Positions 33,105 to 45,675 of a DNA stretch of 64,000 nucleotides are shown piece after piece. Within the stretch, counting starts at the first letter, position 1; every line of letters begins with the position of its first letter. Made by a program: the position numbers and the translations under genes. Source of the stretch: Platerodrilus igneus. Lineage: Eukaryota; Arthropoda; Insecta; Coleoptera; Lycidae. Location of the stretch: contig JARFIW010000170.1 in NCBI GenBank assembly GCA_036346225.1, positions 4,836,501 to 4,900,500 on the forward strand, given 5' to 3'. Below the pieces are notes generated by a model that had not been told where the DNA came from, searched no databases, and saw nothing but the letters and a program-made list of their open reading frames with translations.

Positions 33105-36100
33105 CATCATCATCATCATCATTAGGCCTTCAGTTCTGGAACTGGTTAGACGCGTACCCTCATTGTTTCCTATTCTTATCTAACCTACACATTTTCCCGA
33201 AATTTGCACAGTCTGCATTTTTCACTATCTGCGTGCAATAGTCTGATCTAGATATGCCTCTATCTCTTTTTTCCTACCTCAACTTGTAATATATCCCGCA
33301 CTATTGGCCAAAAATGCCAGAGAACGTATCCTGTCAATCTATTTCTCTTAATTTTATTGTTTTTCACAGATATCTTAATTCCTCTACTATTGCTATAACC
33401 TCTTTGTTACTAACTTTGTCTGTCCATGCATACATCTGAAGCACAACAATCCAAAGGGCTTCTACCGTTTTTCTGTCTGCTGTTCTGACTGCTCCTATTT
33501 CATATACGCACTGTGCTGTGCTCCATACATATGCTTTCAACAATTTTCTCCTTATTTCTATGTTTGTAGTCTTCGAACATAGCCGCTGCTCTTTCTTATT
33601 AGATGCAGTTCGCTTCCCCTTCTATTGTTTACAAATATATACCCTATTTCCTAGATATTCAGTAAAATGTGAAGGGGGTTAAGCAGCTTGCGGCTACCAA
33701 GATTCCCCAACACTTGAACATTTGGCGAAATAATAGTTTTCCAATATATTCTTTCGCACAATCAACGTTAGTTGAAAATATTTCAAACCAACACATGTAG
33801 TTGTTTATAATATTTATCAGATTTAAGTGCAATTATTTTTTTCGCCATTAGGTTTTCCGTCTTGAAATTGGTTGGGTGCGTACCTTTACTTAATTCTACT
33901 CTGAGCTAGCCTACACCGTTCCCTGAAATTCCCCCATCCTAGATACAGCTGGGTTCCCCCTTCTGTTGTTCCCTAATTATATGCCCTATTTCACCAATGG
34001 TAAGTGAAGGGGGTTAAGCAGCCTGTAGCTACGAAGGATCCCCCAACACTTAGACATTTGCCGAATTATAGTTTTGCAGTAAATCCTTTCGCACGATTAA
34101 CATTATTTGAGAGTATTGCAAAACCAATACCTGTAGTTGCTTATATTAATCATCAGATTTAAGTACCGTTATTTTTAGTCATTAGGTTTTCCATCTTGGA
34201 ATCGGTTGGACGCGTACCTCCATTTATTTCTATTCTGAGCTAGCCTGCACATTTTCCTGAAATTCCCCCAGCCTACATCATTCACTATCTTGTGCAATAG
34301 CCTAACGTAGGTCTACCTCTACTTCTCTTTTTTCCTATCTCTGCTTCTAATATATTCCGAACTATTCCCTTATGTCTTAGTATGTGGCCTATCATCCTAT
34401 CTCTCCCATTTCTTTTTCCCACATATTTCTTTCTTCCCTACCATTTCTAGCACCTCTTTGTTCTTAACTTTGTCTGCCCATTACATCTTCATCAAACCTC
34501 TGTAGCACCACATTTCAAAAACTATGTTTTCCTGTTCGCTTCTCCTAAGGTCCAGGTTTCACAGCCATACAGTGTTGTGCTTCACACATATGCTTTCAGC
34601 AATATTTTCCTTGTTTCTATGTTTGTTGTCTTTGAATACAGTAGTTGCTTTTCCTTGTTAAATGTAGCACGACCTAGTTCTAATCTTTGTTTTATACCTT
34701 TTGCACTCTTCCCATCTTGAGTTATTTGGCTTCCTAGGTAGCAGAAATCCGGAACCACTTGTAAGTTCTCGATACCTATTTGTATTCTAGTTTTTATAAT
34801 AATAATAATAATATCACCTGCAGACCTAAGCATATCAATCTTTTGTCTCTGCATAATAATTCCAAATGTCTTCTTGCACTTGACAGTATTCACTGCCTCT
34901 TAGATATACACGTTAAAAATTAATGGGGCAGGGCACATCCCTGTCTCACCCCTTTCCTAATATTTACTTCTCTACGTTCCTGCTCTAATTCTAATACCGC
35001 TGCTTGCTCTTTGTATAAGAAGTATACTATCCGCTTATCGCTATAACTCATTTCAATCTTTTGAGTATTTCGAACATTTTTTTTCATTTTACATTGCCGA
35101 ATGCTTTTTCCAGATCTACAAACCCTATATACACGCTTTTTCGTTTTTCTATTGTTTTATCCATTGTCACCCTCAGAGCTAAAATATCCTCCCGTGTTCC
35201 CCTGTTTTGCCTAAACCCAAATTGATTTTCTCCTTGTATTTCTTCAGCTCGTTTTTCCATTCGTCTTTGTACAATTCTAGTTAATATTTTTGACACATGT
35301 GCTGCCAAACTTATTGTTTGAAAATTTTTGCATCTATCCGAGCCTCTCTTTTAGTGACTATGATGTTACGTTTGAAATGTTTGAATATCTCGCCTGTCTC
35401 ATACATATAGCTTACAAGTTGAGAGAGACGTTGTGTTACTGCTTTTCCATCGGCTTTTAGGGTTTCTGCTTGCACCTTATCTGTAGCTGGTGCTTTACCT
35501 TTTTTCAGACCCTTTGATGCTAATTCAAACTCAGCTCTAAGTATAGGATATCTCACGCATCCTTTTCAATGTCTAATTCCTGTTCAGATGCAGTTAGTTC
35601 CTCTCCTGCACATAAATTCCGCATATATTCTTGCCATCTATCCACTTTCTCTACATTTTCTATAAAGACGTTTCCTCCCGCGTCCCTTATATTTTTTCTA
35701 TACGGTTTTATATCCCTACAATTTATTCTAAATAGTATGTATGTTGCGCCTGTATTTTCTATTTCCATCTTAGTTTGTACCTCTTTGCACTTTTCATCAA
35801 TCCATTGTTCTTTAGCTTTTCTGCATTTGCGTATAATTGCCAATTTTATGGCTTTGTATCTCAGTTTTTCTGTTTCATCTGATACATTTTTATATTTTCT
35901 TATTTCTTTTATTAGATTCAGGATATCCTTTGTTATCCATGGTTTCTTATTTTCTTTTTGTGTATACCCCAGAATATCTCAGGCCGCCATGTCTAAGCTG
36001 GATTTAATGTTATTCCATTCTGTTTCTACTTCCTTAGTATAAGAAATTTTTCCGATATCGTCCAGCACTTCGTTTGACTTTTTTTCAAATCTTTCGTGGA

Positions 36101-37248
36101 TATCTTTATCTTTTAGTTTCTCAAAGTCAAAGTTCCTTTTTTCGTTCCTTTTTTTTATTTTAAATATAAGAGTGTCTATATTTGCTTCTGGGTAGCTTCT
36201 ACAGTCATTTGCTTGATTCCTAAACCGTTATCTAACAAGAATGAAATCTATGTGATATCCTCCTATATCCCCTGGCATCTTCCCGGTGTATCGTCTTCTA
36301 GCAAGATGTTGAAATACTGTGTTTGTGATGGTTAAATTGTTTTTGTCGCAAAATTGTACCAGCCTATTTCCCCTGTCGTTTCTCGTGCCTAAACCAAATA
36401 AACCTACTATCACTCCTTCCCTACCGTCACCTACCACTGCATTAAAATCCCCCGTAATTATTAAATTTTCATGTACTTTTACGTATCTTAGTATGTTTTC
36501 GATATCTTTGTGGATCGCTTCTACCTCTTCCTCACTGTAGCTAGAGGTGAGCACGTGTAAGTGTATTATTGCTGTATTTACCGATTTAGGTTCTAATCTA
36601 ACCATGAGTACTCTTTCTTTCTTTTGCAAGTAGTTTTCTACACAGTGTCCCCACACCCGAATTTCCTTCCTCTGATCCTGCATGAATTACCCTAAACTCT
36701 CCGCTCCAAAAAAACCCCGCCTCTGGCAAGCGAACTTCGCTGATCCCAACTATGTCTAGTGCTAACCTATCTATTTCAATTTTCAAGTTATCTAGCTTAA
36801 CTATTTACTTAATACTTCAACATTTCATGCTCCGACTCGCAAAAGGTTCCCTGCTCTTCCTTTAAACATTCCGATCGCATCCTCTGAAGTAGTCCCCTCC
36901 CGGAGATCTGAATAGGGACTATTTTTGCTCCGGAATCTTTTACCCCAGAGGATGCCATCATTTTACTTACAATGTAAGTATGCTGTTTACTTAGGAAATA
37001 ATGTGGTGGTTTTCCGTTGCCTTCCACATCGTAGTAGTGTGTCTTAGAATGCCATACCGGCCCCTACGGTCTCTGCCACTCCAAGTACCGAAAAAGCTGA
37101 TGCCCTCTTTCGGGGACCTGTCTTAGTCTGGTTCCTCACTAAAGATCCTACTACTATGGTTGGACCTTTAGATCACTGAAACGCGGAAGTCATCCCACCT
37201 CTTCTAGTAATCTATAATTTCGCCAAGGTGCAGGTCCGTTCGGAACGG
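33105..37248 (-). mobile_element. Family R LINE (RTE-like), full-length insertion, minus strand
   Basis: Bounded by an 11-bp target duplication AAATAACTTTT at 33094-33104 and 37249-37259. On the minus strand the element starts with CCGTTCCGAACGGACC (compare CCATTCCGAATGGATC at 51979) and ends in (ATG)n. It holds a 5' UTR, one endonuclease-RT ORF, and a 3' region of three related units (34180-34000, 33990-33840 and 33830-33105 in descending order). Total 4144 bp, close to the size of the 42286 copy after removal of its nested insertion. A simple-repeat 3' end and single EN-RT ORF are features of RTE-type LINEs. Confidence 0.9.
34190..36830 (-). pseudogene. Family R endonuclease-reverse transcriptase, decayed
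   Basis: On the minus strand: endonuclease motifs ISEVRLPEAG (near 36745), ITGDFNAVVG (near 36450) and HIDFILVR (near 36235); then RT motifs GFVDLEKAFGNVK near 35090 and a RQGCAL-type block near 34935. Near 34820 the catalytic FADD region is changed to SAGD and the next ~40 codons are missing, replaced by an (AAT)n stretch translating as a run of Ile. ITQDGKSAKGIKQRLE follows. Stops and frameshifts are frequent. NCBI entries of this type are often named 'craniofacial development protein 2-like' or 'endonuclease-reverse transcriptase'; they are LINE ORFs. Confidence 0.88.
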
Positions 37249-37259
37249 AAATAACTTTT

Positions 37260-38439
37260 ATCCAATAAAAAATTAAATCAATTCACAAGGCTTAGTGATA
37301 TTAAAAAAATTATTATTTGAACAACGTTTTGTCTGTTATGACTTAATGAGCAACACATCTGATAATCACGTACATACTGTCATTTAAATTGTTTTACAAT
37401 GGTGATTGCTGAAAATTCCAAATGTATAACATTTGGATCAATTATAACTTTCTAGAAATAGTATATTTTAAGTAAAAAATTGAATTGGCTAGCAAAAGCT
37501 TAGTATGTTTAACAATAGGGTGCCGAGTCTTACAGACTGCAACTTCACGACTCGGGTCGTAGTCATAGTGGAAAAGGAGGTTGCATAAACAATTGATAGA
37601 CCCTTTTGGGGTGCAGCCAATGTCACTCACACTCAGTCACTAGTTGTTGGCGGCTGCCTTTAGGATGGTTAGACACAAATTCCAGCTGGATTACCAAAAT
37701 GTGCTGGCCTCTGACTAATGTTTTCCGTGACGGATCTGCTTCAGAATTACGAAATTGCTGGTCGGCTAGAGGTTATCCGAAGACGAACATATGCCTTCTA
37801 CCCCTACGGCCTATTGTCTGGTTGCTTTATTATCGTAGTTGTTAACCCTACTTAGATTTTGCTTCGTAATAAAAATCGATTAAAGAACTTAAAGTTTTTG
37901 GACAGCAAATCTCACAATCAACGACTTTCCAACCCACTTGCTTCGAAGATGTGAAATTGAGCGAATTTAGAAAATTACTTGCTCGGAGAGTACAAACGGG
38001 GGAAGTCTTATCACAACAAAATTTTTAATACCCACGCGCCGCGAGTATGAAAACAAGTTGGAATCCATGAGGTATTTGTTAAACAATAAGGTGTTTACAC
38101 GGGCTTTTGGAAGATTAAATAGCTATTTATGACTTTACAAACCAAGTTTCATAACAGCTAGACTGTTTTTTTTGCAAAATTGTTGGTACGAAATGTTGAA
38201 CTTACTCTTGTAATTGAACCAAATTAGAAAATAACAACGAGTCTGTTGTTTTTCATATGGGAGCAAGCACTTAATAAAAGTTGAAGATCGACCTAATCTT
38301 GTAAATAAAAGGTCTTGGCGAATTTTTTCAATTTTTTCTTTTCGTACATTCCTGTAGATTTATGTTTCTATTAGTAATTTTTTCCTTTTAACAAAAAAGA
38401 ATTGTTACAGTTGTTACAAAATGGCTAAGAAAGTAGTGG
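37260..38439. other. Unrecognised DNA
   Basis: No domain recognised. A GC-richer stretch at 37500-37850 is open on the plus strand for 79 codons (37606-37845, starting with TTG or an internal codon) but has no motif I know. It could be a fragment of another element. Confidence 0.3.
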
Positions 38440-38654
38440 TGAAATTATAAAACGACCACCACCATTATAGGTTATAGTGTTTACTTTATTAGCTATTCAA
38501 GAACTGCACACAGAAATTTAATTTGAAAAGGTTAACGTCATTAAATTGCTATAGTTGGATAGCTAATGTTATGACAAACCGAAAGTGGGTTGATTTATGT
38601 AGTTTAAAAATCTTGTGTGTATATGTATGTATACGACGATTGTATTATAATAGA
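38440..38654 (+). repeat. Unoccupied counterpart of the LINE2 insertion site
   Basis: Reads through 'tattcaagaactgcacacag' directly into 'aaatttaatttgaaaagg', which in the other copy are separated by LINE2 (26793-28360). It then follows 28380-28520 until the LINE1-type tail begins at about 38655. Confidence 0.75.
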
Positions 38655-38995
38655 ATTATGTGATTGGATAGTTTTAAGTCGGCCCTTCAGGACGCACCGG
38701 TAAGCAGAGCTGGTGACTGCTATCCGGTAATACGGATCCCTCCCCTTTTACTTTCGTGTGTGTCTTGTAGATCGGACACACTCTAAAATAAACGCTATTG
38801 ATACAATTATTCAAACCCTATTTTTAGTTTTTGTTTTAGTTTGTTCGAGTTTTATTTTGGATTGATTAATTTTGAAGTTAAATTACATTTGGGGCACGTT
38901 TAAGTTCGCGTTTAAACCCAATGTAGAACCTTTGGGTGGAGCATTGGGGACGTGGCCGCAGGCATAGTGACCCTTATTCAAATTATAATGTAAAC
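38655..38995 (+). mobile_element. LINE1-family 3' tail, severely 5'-truncated copy
   Basis: Matches the last ~400 bases of LINE1 (24534-24934): 'ggatagttttaag', 'ctgctatccggta.tacggatccctcc', then the conserved hairpin at 38918-38947, and the same last bases 'ttcaaattataa'. It has no ORF. A short copy holding only the 3' end is what target-primed reverse transcription leaves, and it confirms that this tail belongs to the LINE1 family. Confidence 0.85.
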
Positions 38996-40506
38996 TTTAT
39001 ATACAAAAAATGTACAATAAGAAACGTGGTCTAATCTTTTAGACTCAGATATTTAAATATGAGAATTTTGATAATTTGTACTATGAATCAATATGTCAAC
39101 AATGAATTAAATATGATCGTAAAGTTTTTTAATACCCAAAATGCACAGATCTGTTTACCTTGGTTTACAAATATTTGTTACATATTCTATGCTAAATAAA
39201 TTAGTTCTCATAATTACTTTATGTATTACTAAACTTGAATGAAATACTTTTTTAGATTAAATAAGAAAATTGATACTCTTAATTATTTGCAGTAATTTCT
39301 AATGTAAGCAATAATTTATACTATAATGAAATCCAAACGATAAAAGTTCTTTCGACTTCCTCTTAAAAAAACCAAAAAAACGCTACCATTTTAGTTTTAA
39401 ATATTCGCTTCGCTGTCGAGTTATTCATAACAGCTGTTGTCAGGTCATGTCCTCAGGCTAACGCTTACCTTAGTAACTGGTTGTACTTTGAAACTTCATT
39501 ACAACGAATGCCTTGTTGAGACCACATGTGTTAGCTTGCGGTTCTTGGACAAACAAGTGACGTCAGAGAACTTCCCACAGCTGCATCTGACGAAAGCGTA
39601 AAATTAAGCTTCTTCTTTTGAATTAATGACGAATTAAAAGCATAACAACGTATTATACTGGACCATTATAAAAAAAACCATTTTCCATGGACTTGCTGTG
39701 CAATCCATCGAAGTAAATCAAAACATAAAATAAATCCATCAAATAAATTATTCGAATAAAGCGGTAAGACGAGTTATTGAATATGCATCATTTTCGACTC
39801 TACTTTAACTTATCTTAAAGCGAGATTATCTAATGGTAAACTGAGAAAATAAAACGTGATATCTGAACTTGTAAATTTCTAAGCTTTTAAACTGTAAATT
39901 AGTGAGAATAAAAATTAACCTGTAAATTAGTGAGATTAAAATTGGTAATCCGGTGAGTTAGCAAGATTAAAAATTGGTAAACGTGTGAGTGCTACAATAA
40001 AATCATTTAGTCCACCTTAATAATTATTTAACTTCTTTACCGTTATCAGAAACAAACAAAAGTCAAGTGCATTCAGCACTGGATTACGCTGCCACGTCTA
40101 TGGCGACGCGTAGCTCACTAGCCCGGACCACAACGAGAGCTATGGTGCTTCTAACTGCAGCAAATGATCGAGCCAGACTGATCCTTCTGTCGACGGAATG
40201 CGCAGAAGGCACAAAAATTGTCTAACATTGGAAATGCAGTTCAAATGATCAACGTGTACGAATAGAGCATATATTACTATTATTAACCAATATATGACTC
40301 GTGATTGGGCTATACGATACTGATCTGAACATTTATTAATATTGTGAAATTAATTATTTATTTGAATAAACAATGCAGTGTATTTTATATTTAAAATTAT
40401 AGGCTTTTATAAGCGTCAAAAAATTGTTAATGATTTAAACTAAATTTAGTGTTTTATTTTGGGTAAATACGTCAAAAAATATGGAAACTTAATGCAATGA
40501 TGTTAT
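38996..40506. other. Unrecognised DNA with a short minisatellite
   Basis: No gene recognised. At about 39890-40000 a degenerate ~30-base unit (CTGTAAATTAGTGAGA-type, then 'taaaaattggtaa') repeats about four times. A GC-richer patch at 40080-40220 has no open frame of note. Confidence 0.4.
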
Positions 40507-41854
40507 TCGGTTACTTTGTTACATGATACATTTTAGCTAAATCAGGTGTGTGTCCGCTCGTCCAGAATCAAGTTTCCTCGCAACCACTATCTTGCCGCAA
40601 GGCATCTTTCGGCTTTATTGGGCGTGTAAGACGGGAACGTTCAGAAGTGGCGATCCATGTCTTGTCTTGCTTACAAAAGTGGGAAAAACCTCAACTTCGT
40701 TAGCATTTAGTATGAGACGGCCTAAACCCGAAACACGTATTGTTAATCGTAACTACGTCGTGTAAGTCCCTTATCTTATTTGAGCGTGAATAGCTGGTAA
40801 AGCTTTTTGGGATAAGTCCTGAAATAAAATATGTAAGTTATAGCGAAGTTTCTATACGATATTACAAAAGACATGCTGTAACACTAATTTGGGGGTTTGA
40901 GAAACTAAATAAGACCTAAAGCTGTAAGTATGGTAGTATTTTCTGTATCCGATAAGAAGCTATTTTGCGAAAGGTGAAAGTTACATTAGCTTATTTAAAA
41001 ATCAGAAGAATATACTCCAGTCACATCCAAGCGTACCACATTGCGAATATCTTCCGGAAGCGTTGTACCTCGAAATTAGATTTCCTAAAGGTATCCAAAT
41101 TAATCTTACATAATTCTAGCATAATAGCGCCCCTACTACCAATCCGGAAATCGCGATAATGAGCTTAAAGGTTCTGGGTAAGACACAAACAACTTTCAAA
41201 GAAGTCTTCAGGGAAATTAGCGTATTACCTGCACAGAATATCGATAAAATTCATAGAAGCAACTTTCCACTGTATATATACTTTCCAGAACTTGGAAGTA
41301 AATAGGAAAGTGAGTAGGCGTATTTCTGGCAAACCTTCAGATTTAACATAATTAAAGGAGATCAGGTTATATAACCTAGACATTATTAAATAGCTTTAAC
41401 TTCTGTTCTAAGGCGTTATATTAATATATATATATTGCAGCAGTCATCGACACCCGGAATAAATATTTCTCCATCTGAATAGTGCGTTATATCGTTTTGA
41501 TGAAGCGTGTATATGACAGTAAATTAGGACTAAATTAACTCCTGCTAGAGCTCTGCGCTACAACTGTCAGATGCAAATCTTGCAAAAATCTGCAGAAAAT
41601 TGGATTTAAATTATTACATCGGTTAAGCAATTTTTGTGAATATTTAAATACGACAAGCGTGATAATTAGACGTGAAAGTAATCTGTTTAATGTCAAGGAA
41701 TTTATTTTAAGACTCTAAACGATGAAAGTTTTCCGATAACTCCACAAAGCGTTTCTTGCAAATTGGTACGTGAGAAACGGCTCGATATCGGTGAATAGAA
41801 ACTTGTAGGAACAAAAACTCAAAAGAGCTAAATGTTTACTTTACAACAATAAAA
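40507..41854 (+). repeat. Family H repeat, copy 3 (partial)
   Basis: Starts within 'cggttactttgttacat' (compare 30314) and ends within 'atgtttactttac.acaa' (compare 31504). It preserves the unoccupied target of the 6.1-kb element (AACTTCGTT once, about 40693) and of LINE1 (TGTATATATACTTT once, about 41272). Confidence 0.88.
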
Positions 41855-42275
41855 AGTTCATTTTTACCTTCTAAAATTTTTCAAGAATATTTGGCTACTC
41901 TTAAAATTTTCATTCCCTTTATATGAAACTAATTTCTAGCAAGCAACTATATCCTACTAAATCAAACTACGGGCTACTCTAATATATTTTCAAGTAAAGT
42001 TGTTTACACTTCTTATGAATCTTCCTCGGTGTTGGGATCGTGATTCTCTTTCTTCGATCTCTTGGTGTTTGTCTGCAACTACTTTCAAGTAATAATACTA
42101 ATTCTTTCTCCAAGTCATACCAAATACATTAAAAATTCAGATTTTCCAATACAACTTCTTAACAATTAATATGATATTCTTTCGAAACATAAATTAGTGA
42201 ACAACAGGTTTATCAACTAGGAGTTTAATGACCTATAACATGTGTGTTTTTTTAAAAAAAAAATTTATCTGTCTG
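41855..42275. other. Unrecognised AT-rich DNA
   Basis: No gene or repeat recognised between family H copy 3 and the next LINE. Confidence 0.4.
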
Positions 42276-42584
42276 TATTAGAATCCCATTTCGAATGGAC
42301 CTGGACCTTGCCGAAGTTCTAAATTACTAGAACAGGTGAAATGGCTTGCGTGTTCTAATGAGCTAAAGAGCCAAACTACAGGTCCAACCAAAGTAGTAGG
42401 GTCGTTAGTGAGGAACCAGACTAAGACAGGTCCCCGAAAGAGGGCAGCGGCTCTTTCGGTACTTAGATTGGCAGAGACCATAGGGGTCGGTATGGCAGTC
42501 TAAGACACACTGCCGCGATGTGGAAGGCAACGGGAAACCACCACATTATCTCCCAAGTACACAGCGTACCTAAATTATAATAAA

Positions 42585-45311
42585 ATGATGGCATTCTCTG
42601 GGGTAAAAGATTCCGGAGTTAAAATAGTCCCCCATTCGGATCTCCGGGAGGACTACTTCGGAGGATGCGATCGGAAAGTTAAAATAAGAGTCGGGAACAT
42701 TCTGCGAGTCGGAGCGTGGAATGTTAGAAGTATGAAGCAAGTAGGTAAGCTAGAGAACCTAAAAATCGAAATGAATAGGTTATCACTAAACATAGTAGGG
42801 ATCAGCGAAGTTCGGTGGCCAGAGGCGGGGTAATTTTGGAGTGGAGACTTCAGGGTAATTCATACAGGAGCAGAGGACGGAAATTTGGGTGTGGGGATAG
42901 TTATGCGGAGAAAGATAGGATACTGTGTAGAAAATTACTTACAAAAGAACGAAAGAGTACTCATGGTTAGATTAGAATCTAAACCGGTAAACACAGTAAT
43001 AATACAAGTATACATGCCCACCTCTAGCTACAGTGACGAAGAGGTAGAAGCCATCTACAAAGATATCGAAGACATATTAAGATACGTAAAAGGACATGAA
43101 AATTTAATAATTACGGGGGATTTTAATGCTGTGGTAGGTGAGGGTAGGGAAGGAGCGGTAGTAGGTTTATTTGGTTTAGGCACGAGAAACGACAGGGGAA
43201 ATAGGCTGGTAGAATTTTGCGACAAGAACAATTTAATCATCACAAACACATTATTTCAACATCATGCTAGAAGACGATATACGTGGAAGATGCCAGGAGA
43301 TACAGGACGATATCAAATAGATTACATTCTTGTTAGACAACGGTTTAGGAATCAAGTAAAAGACTGTAGAAGCTACCCAGAAGCAGATATAGATACTGAC
43401 CACAACATCGTAATTATGAAGGCCGCACTTAAATTTAAAAATCTGAAAAAAAGGAACGGAAAAAGGCACTTGGACTTAGAGAAACTAAAAGATAAAGATA
43501 TTCAAGTAAAATTCGAAAAAAAGTCAAATGAATTGCTGAATGATATCGGGAAAATATCTGAAACTAAGGAAGTAGAAACAGAATGGAATAACATTAAATC
43601 CAGCCTAGACATGGCGGCCAGAGATACTTTGGGGTATACACAAAAAGAAAATAAGAAACCATGGGTAACAAAGGATATCGTGAATTTAATAGAAGAAAGA
43701 CGAAAATACAAAAATAAATCAGACGAAACAGGAAAACAGAGATACAAAGCCATAAAATGGGAAATTATTCGAAAATGCAGGAAAGCTAAAGAACAATGGA
43801 TTGATGAAAAGTGCAAAGAAGTACAAACTAAGATGGAAATAGGAAAGACAGACGAAGCATACAAATTAATTAGAATGAATTTTAGGGATACAAAACCGTA
43901 TAGCAAAAATATAAGGGACGCACAAGGAAACGTCATTATAGAAAACGTAGAGAAAGTGAGTAGATGGCAAGAATATATAGGAAATTTATATGCAGTAGAG
44001 GAACTAACTGCATTAAAACAGCAATCAGACATTGAAAATGATGACTTGGGATATCCTATACTTCGAGACGAGTTTGAATTAGCATTAAAGAGTCTGAAAA
44101 ATGGTAAGGCGCCGGGTACAGATAAGGTGCAAGCAGAAACTCTAAAAGCCGCTGGACAAGCAGTAACAGAACGTCTCTTCCAACTTGTAAGTTATATGTA
44201 TGAGACAGGCGAGATACCCAAAGATTTCAAACGTAGCATCATAGTAACTATACCAAAAAAGAAAGGCACGGATAGATGTGAAAATTTTCGAACAATAAGT
44301 TTGACAGCACACGTGTCAAAAATATTAACTAGAATTGTGCAAAGACGAATGGAAAAACGAGCTGAAAAAAAACTAGGAGAAGACCAATTTGAGTTTAGGC
44401 GAAACAGGGGAACACGGGAGGCTATTTTAGCTCTGAGAGTGATAATGGAGAAAACAATAGAAAAAAGGGAAAGCATGTATATAGGGTTTGTAGATCTGGA
44501 AAAAGCATTCGACAATGTAAATTGGAAAAAAATGTTTGAAATACTCAAAAAGATTGGAATGAGTTATAGGGATAGACAAATAGTACATAGCTTATACAAA
44601 GAGCAAACAGCAGTAATAGAATTAGAGCAGGAACGTTGAGAAGTAAACATTAGGAAAGGCGTGAGACAGGGATGTGCCCTATCCCCATTGATTTTTAACT
44701 TGTACATAGAAGAGGCAATGAATACTGTCAAATGCAGGAAGACATTTGGAATTACTATGCAGGGACAAAAAATTGATATGCTTAGATTTGCAGATGATAT
44801 AGCGGTATTAGCGTCAAGCAAGGAAGAGTTAGAAGCTGCTCTTAATGAAATGGAAACGGTTCTAACAGAGAGATACGGTATGAAAATTAACAAAACTGAA
44901 ACTAAAGTTCTAGTTTGCAAAGGTGGGGAAAATAAATCAAAAACAAGAATACAAGTATTTAACACGAACTTACAAGAGGTTAGGGATTTCTGCTACTTAG
45001 GAAGCCAAATAACGCAAGATGGTAAAAGCACAAAAGATATAAAACAAAGATTAGCACAAGATCGTGCTACATTTAACAAGAAAAAGCAACTATTGTGCTC
45101 AAAGACCACAAACATAGAAACAAGGAAAAGATTGCTTAAAACTTATGTGTGGAGAACAGCACTGTACGGCCACTATGCGGACAAGAAAAAGGTAGAAGCC
45201 TTTGAAATGTGGTGCTACAGGCGTATGATGAAAATATCATGGACAGACAAAGTTAAGAACGAAGAGGTACTAAAAATGGTAGGGGAAGAAATAGAAGAGA
45301 TAGGATGGTAG
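42585..45311 (+). pseudogene. Family R endonuclease-reverse transcriptase, two in-frame stops
   Basis: One frame runs for 909 codons with only two interruptions: TAA at 42831-42833 and TGA at 44637-44639. It would make the nick at the target and then copy the element's RNA. Endonuclease motifs in order: AWNVRSMKQVGKLENL (near 42715), ISEVRWPEAG, ITGDFNAVVG (near 43110), RRRYTWKMPGD, QIDYILV and TDHN (near 43395). RT motifs: KAPGTDKVQAE near 44110, IPKKKGTDRCENFRTISL near 44255, GFVDLEKAFDNVNW near 44490, RQGCALSPLIFNLY near 44665 and the catalytic FADDIAVL near 44786. ITQDGKSTKDIKQR and a C-terminal MWCYRRMMKI block follow. A frameshift near 45290 moves the last ~25 codons to another frame. 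Confidence 0.93.
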
Positions 45312-45675
45312 GCCACATACTACGGTATGAGGGAATAGTGCGGAATATATTAGAAGCAGAGATAGGAAAAAAGAAATCAAAATCAAAATAGAAATCAATG
45401 GAGGTACGCATCCAACCAATCCCAAGATGGATAAACTAATGACGAAAAGATAACTGTGCTTAAACATGATGATTATTATAAGTAACTACAAGAATTAGTT
45501 GGGCAATATTCTCGAATAATGTTAAGTGTGTGAAAGGATTTACTGGAAAACCATTATTTCGGCAAATGTCTAAGTGTTGGGGGATCTTGGTAGCCACAGG
45601 TTGCTTAACCTCCTTCACTGAATCTCGGTAAAATAGGGTATAAAATTAGAAAACAATAGAGAGCTGAATACACAT

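Noticed and set aside
43502..44032. 176-codon minus-strand ORF
   Set aside because: It lies antisense to the family R RT ORF, and the same antisense shadow appears in the other two copies (35569-36042 and 53534-53845), where it follows from the coding strand.
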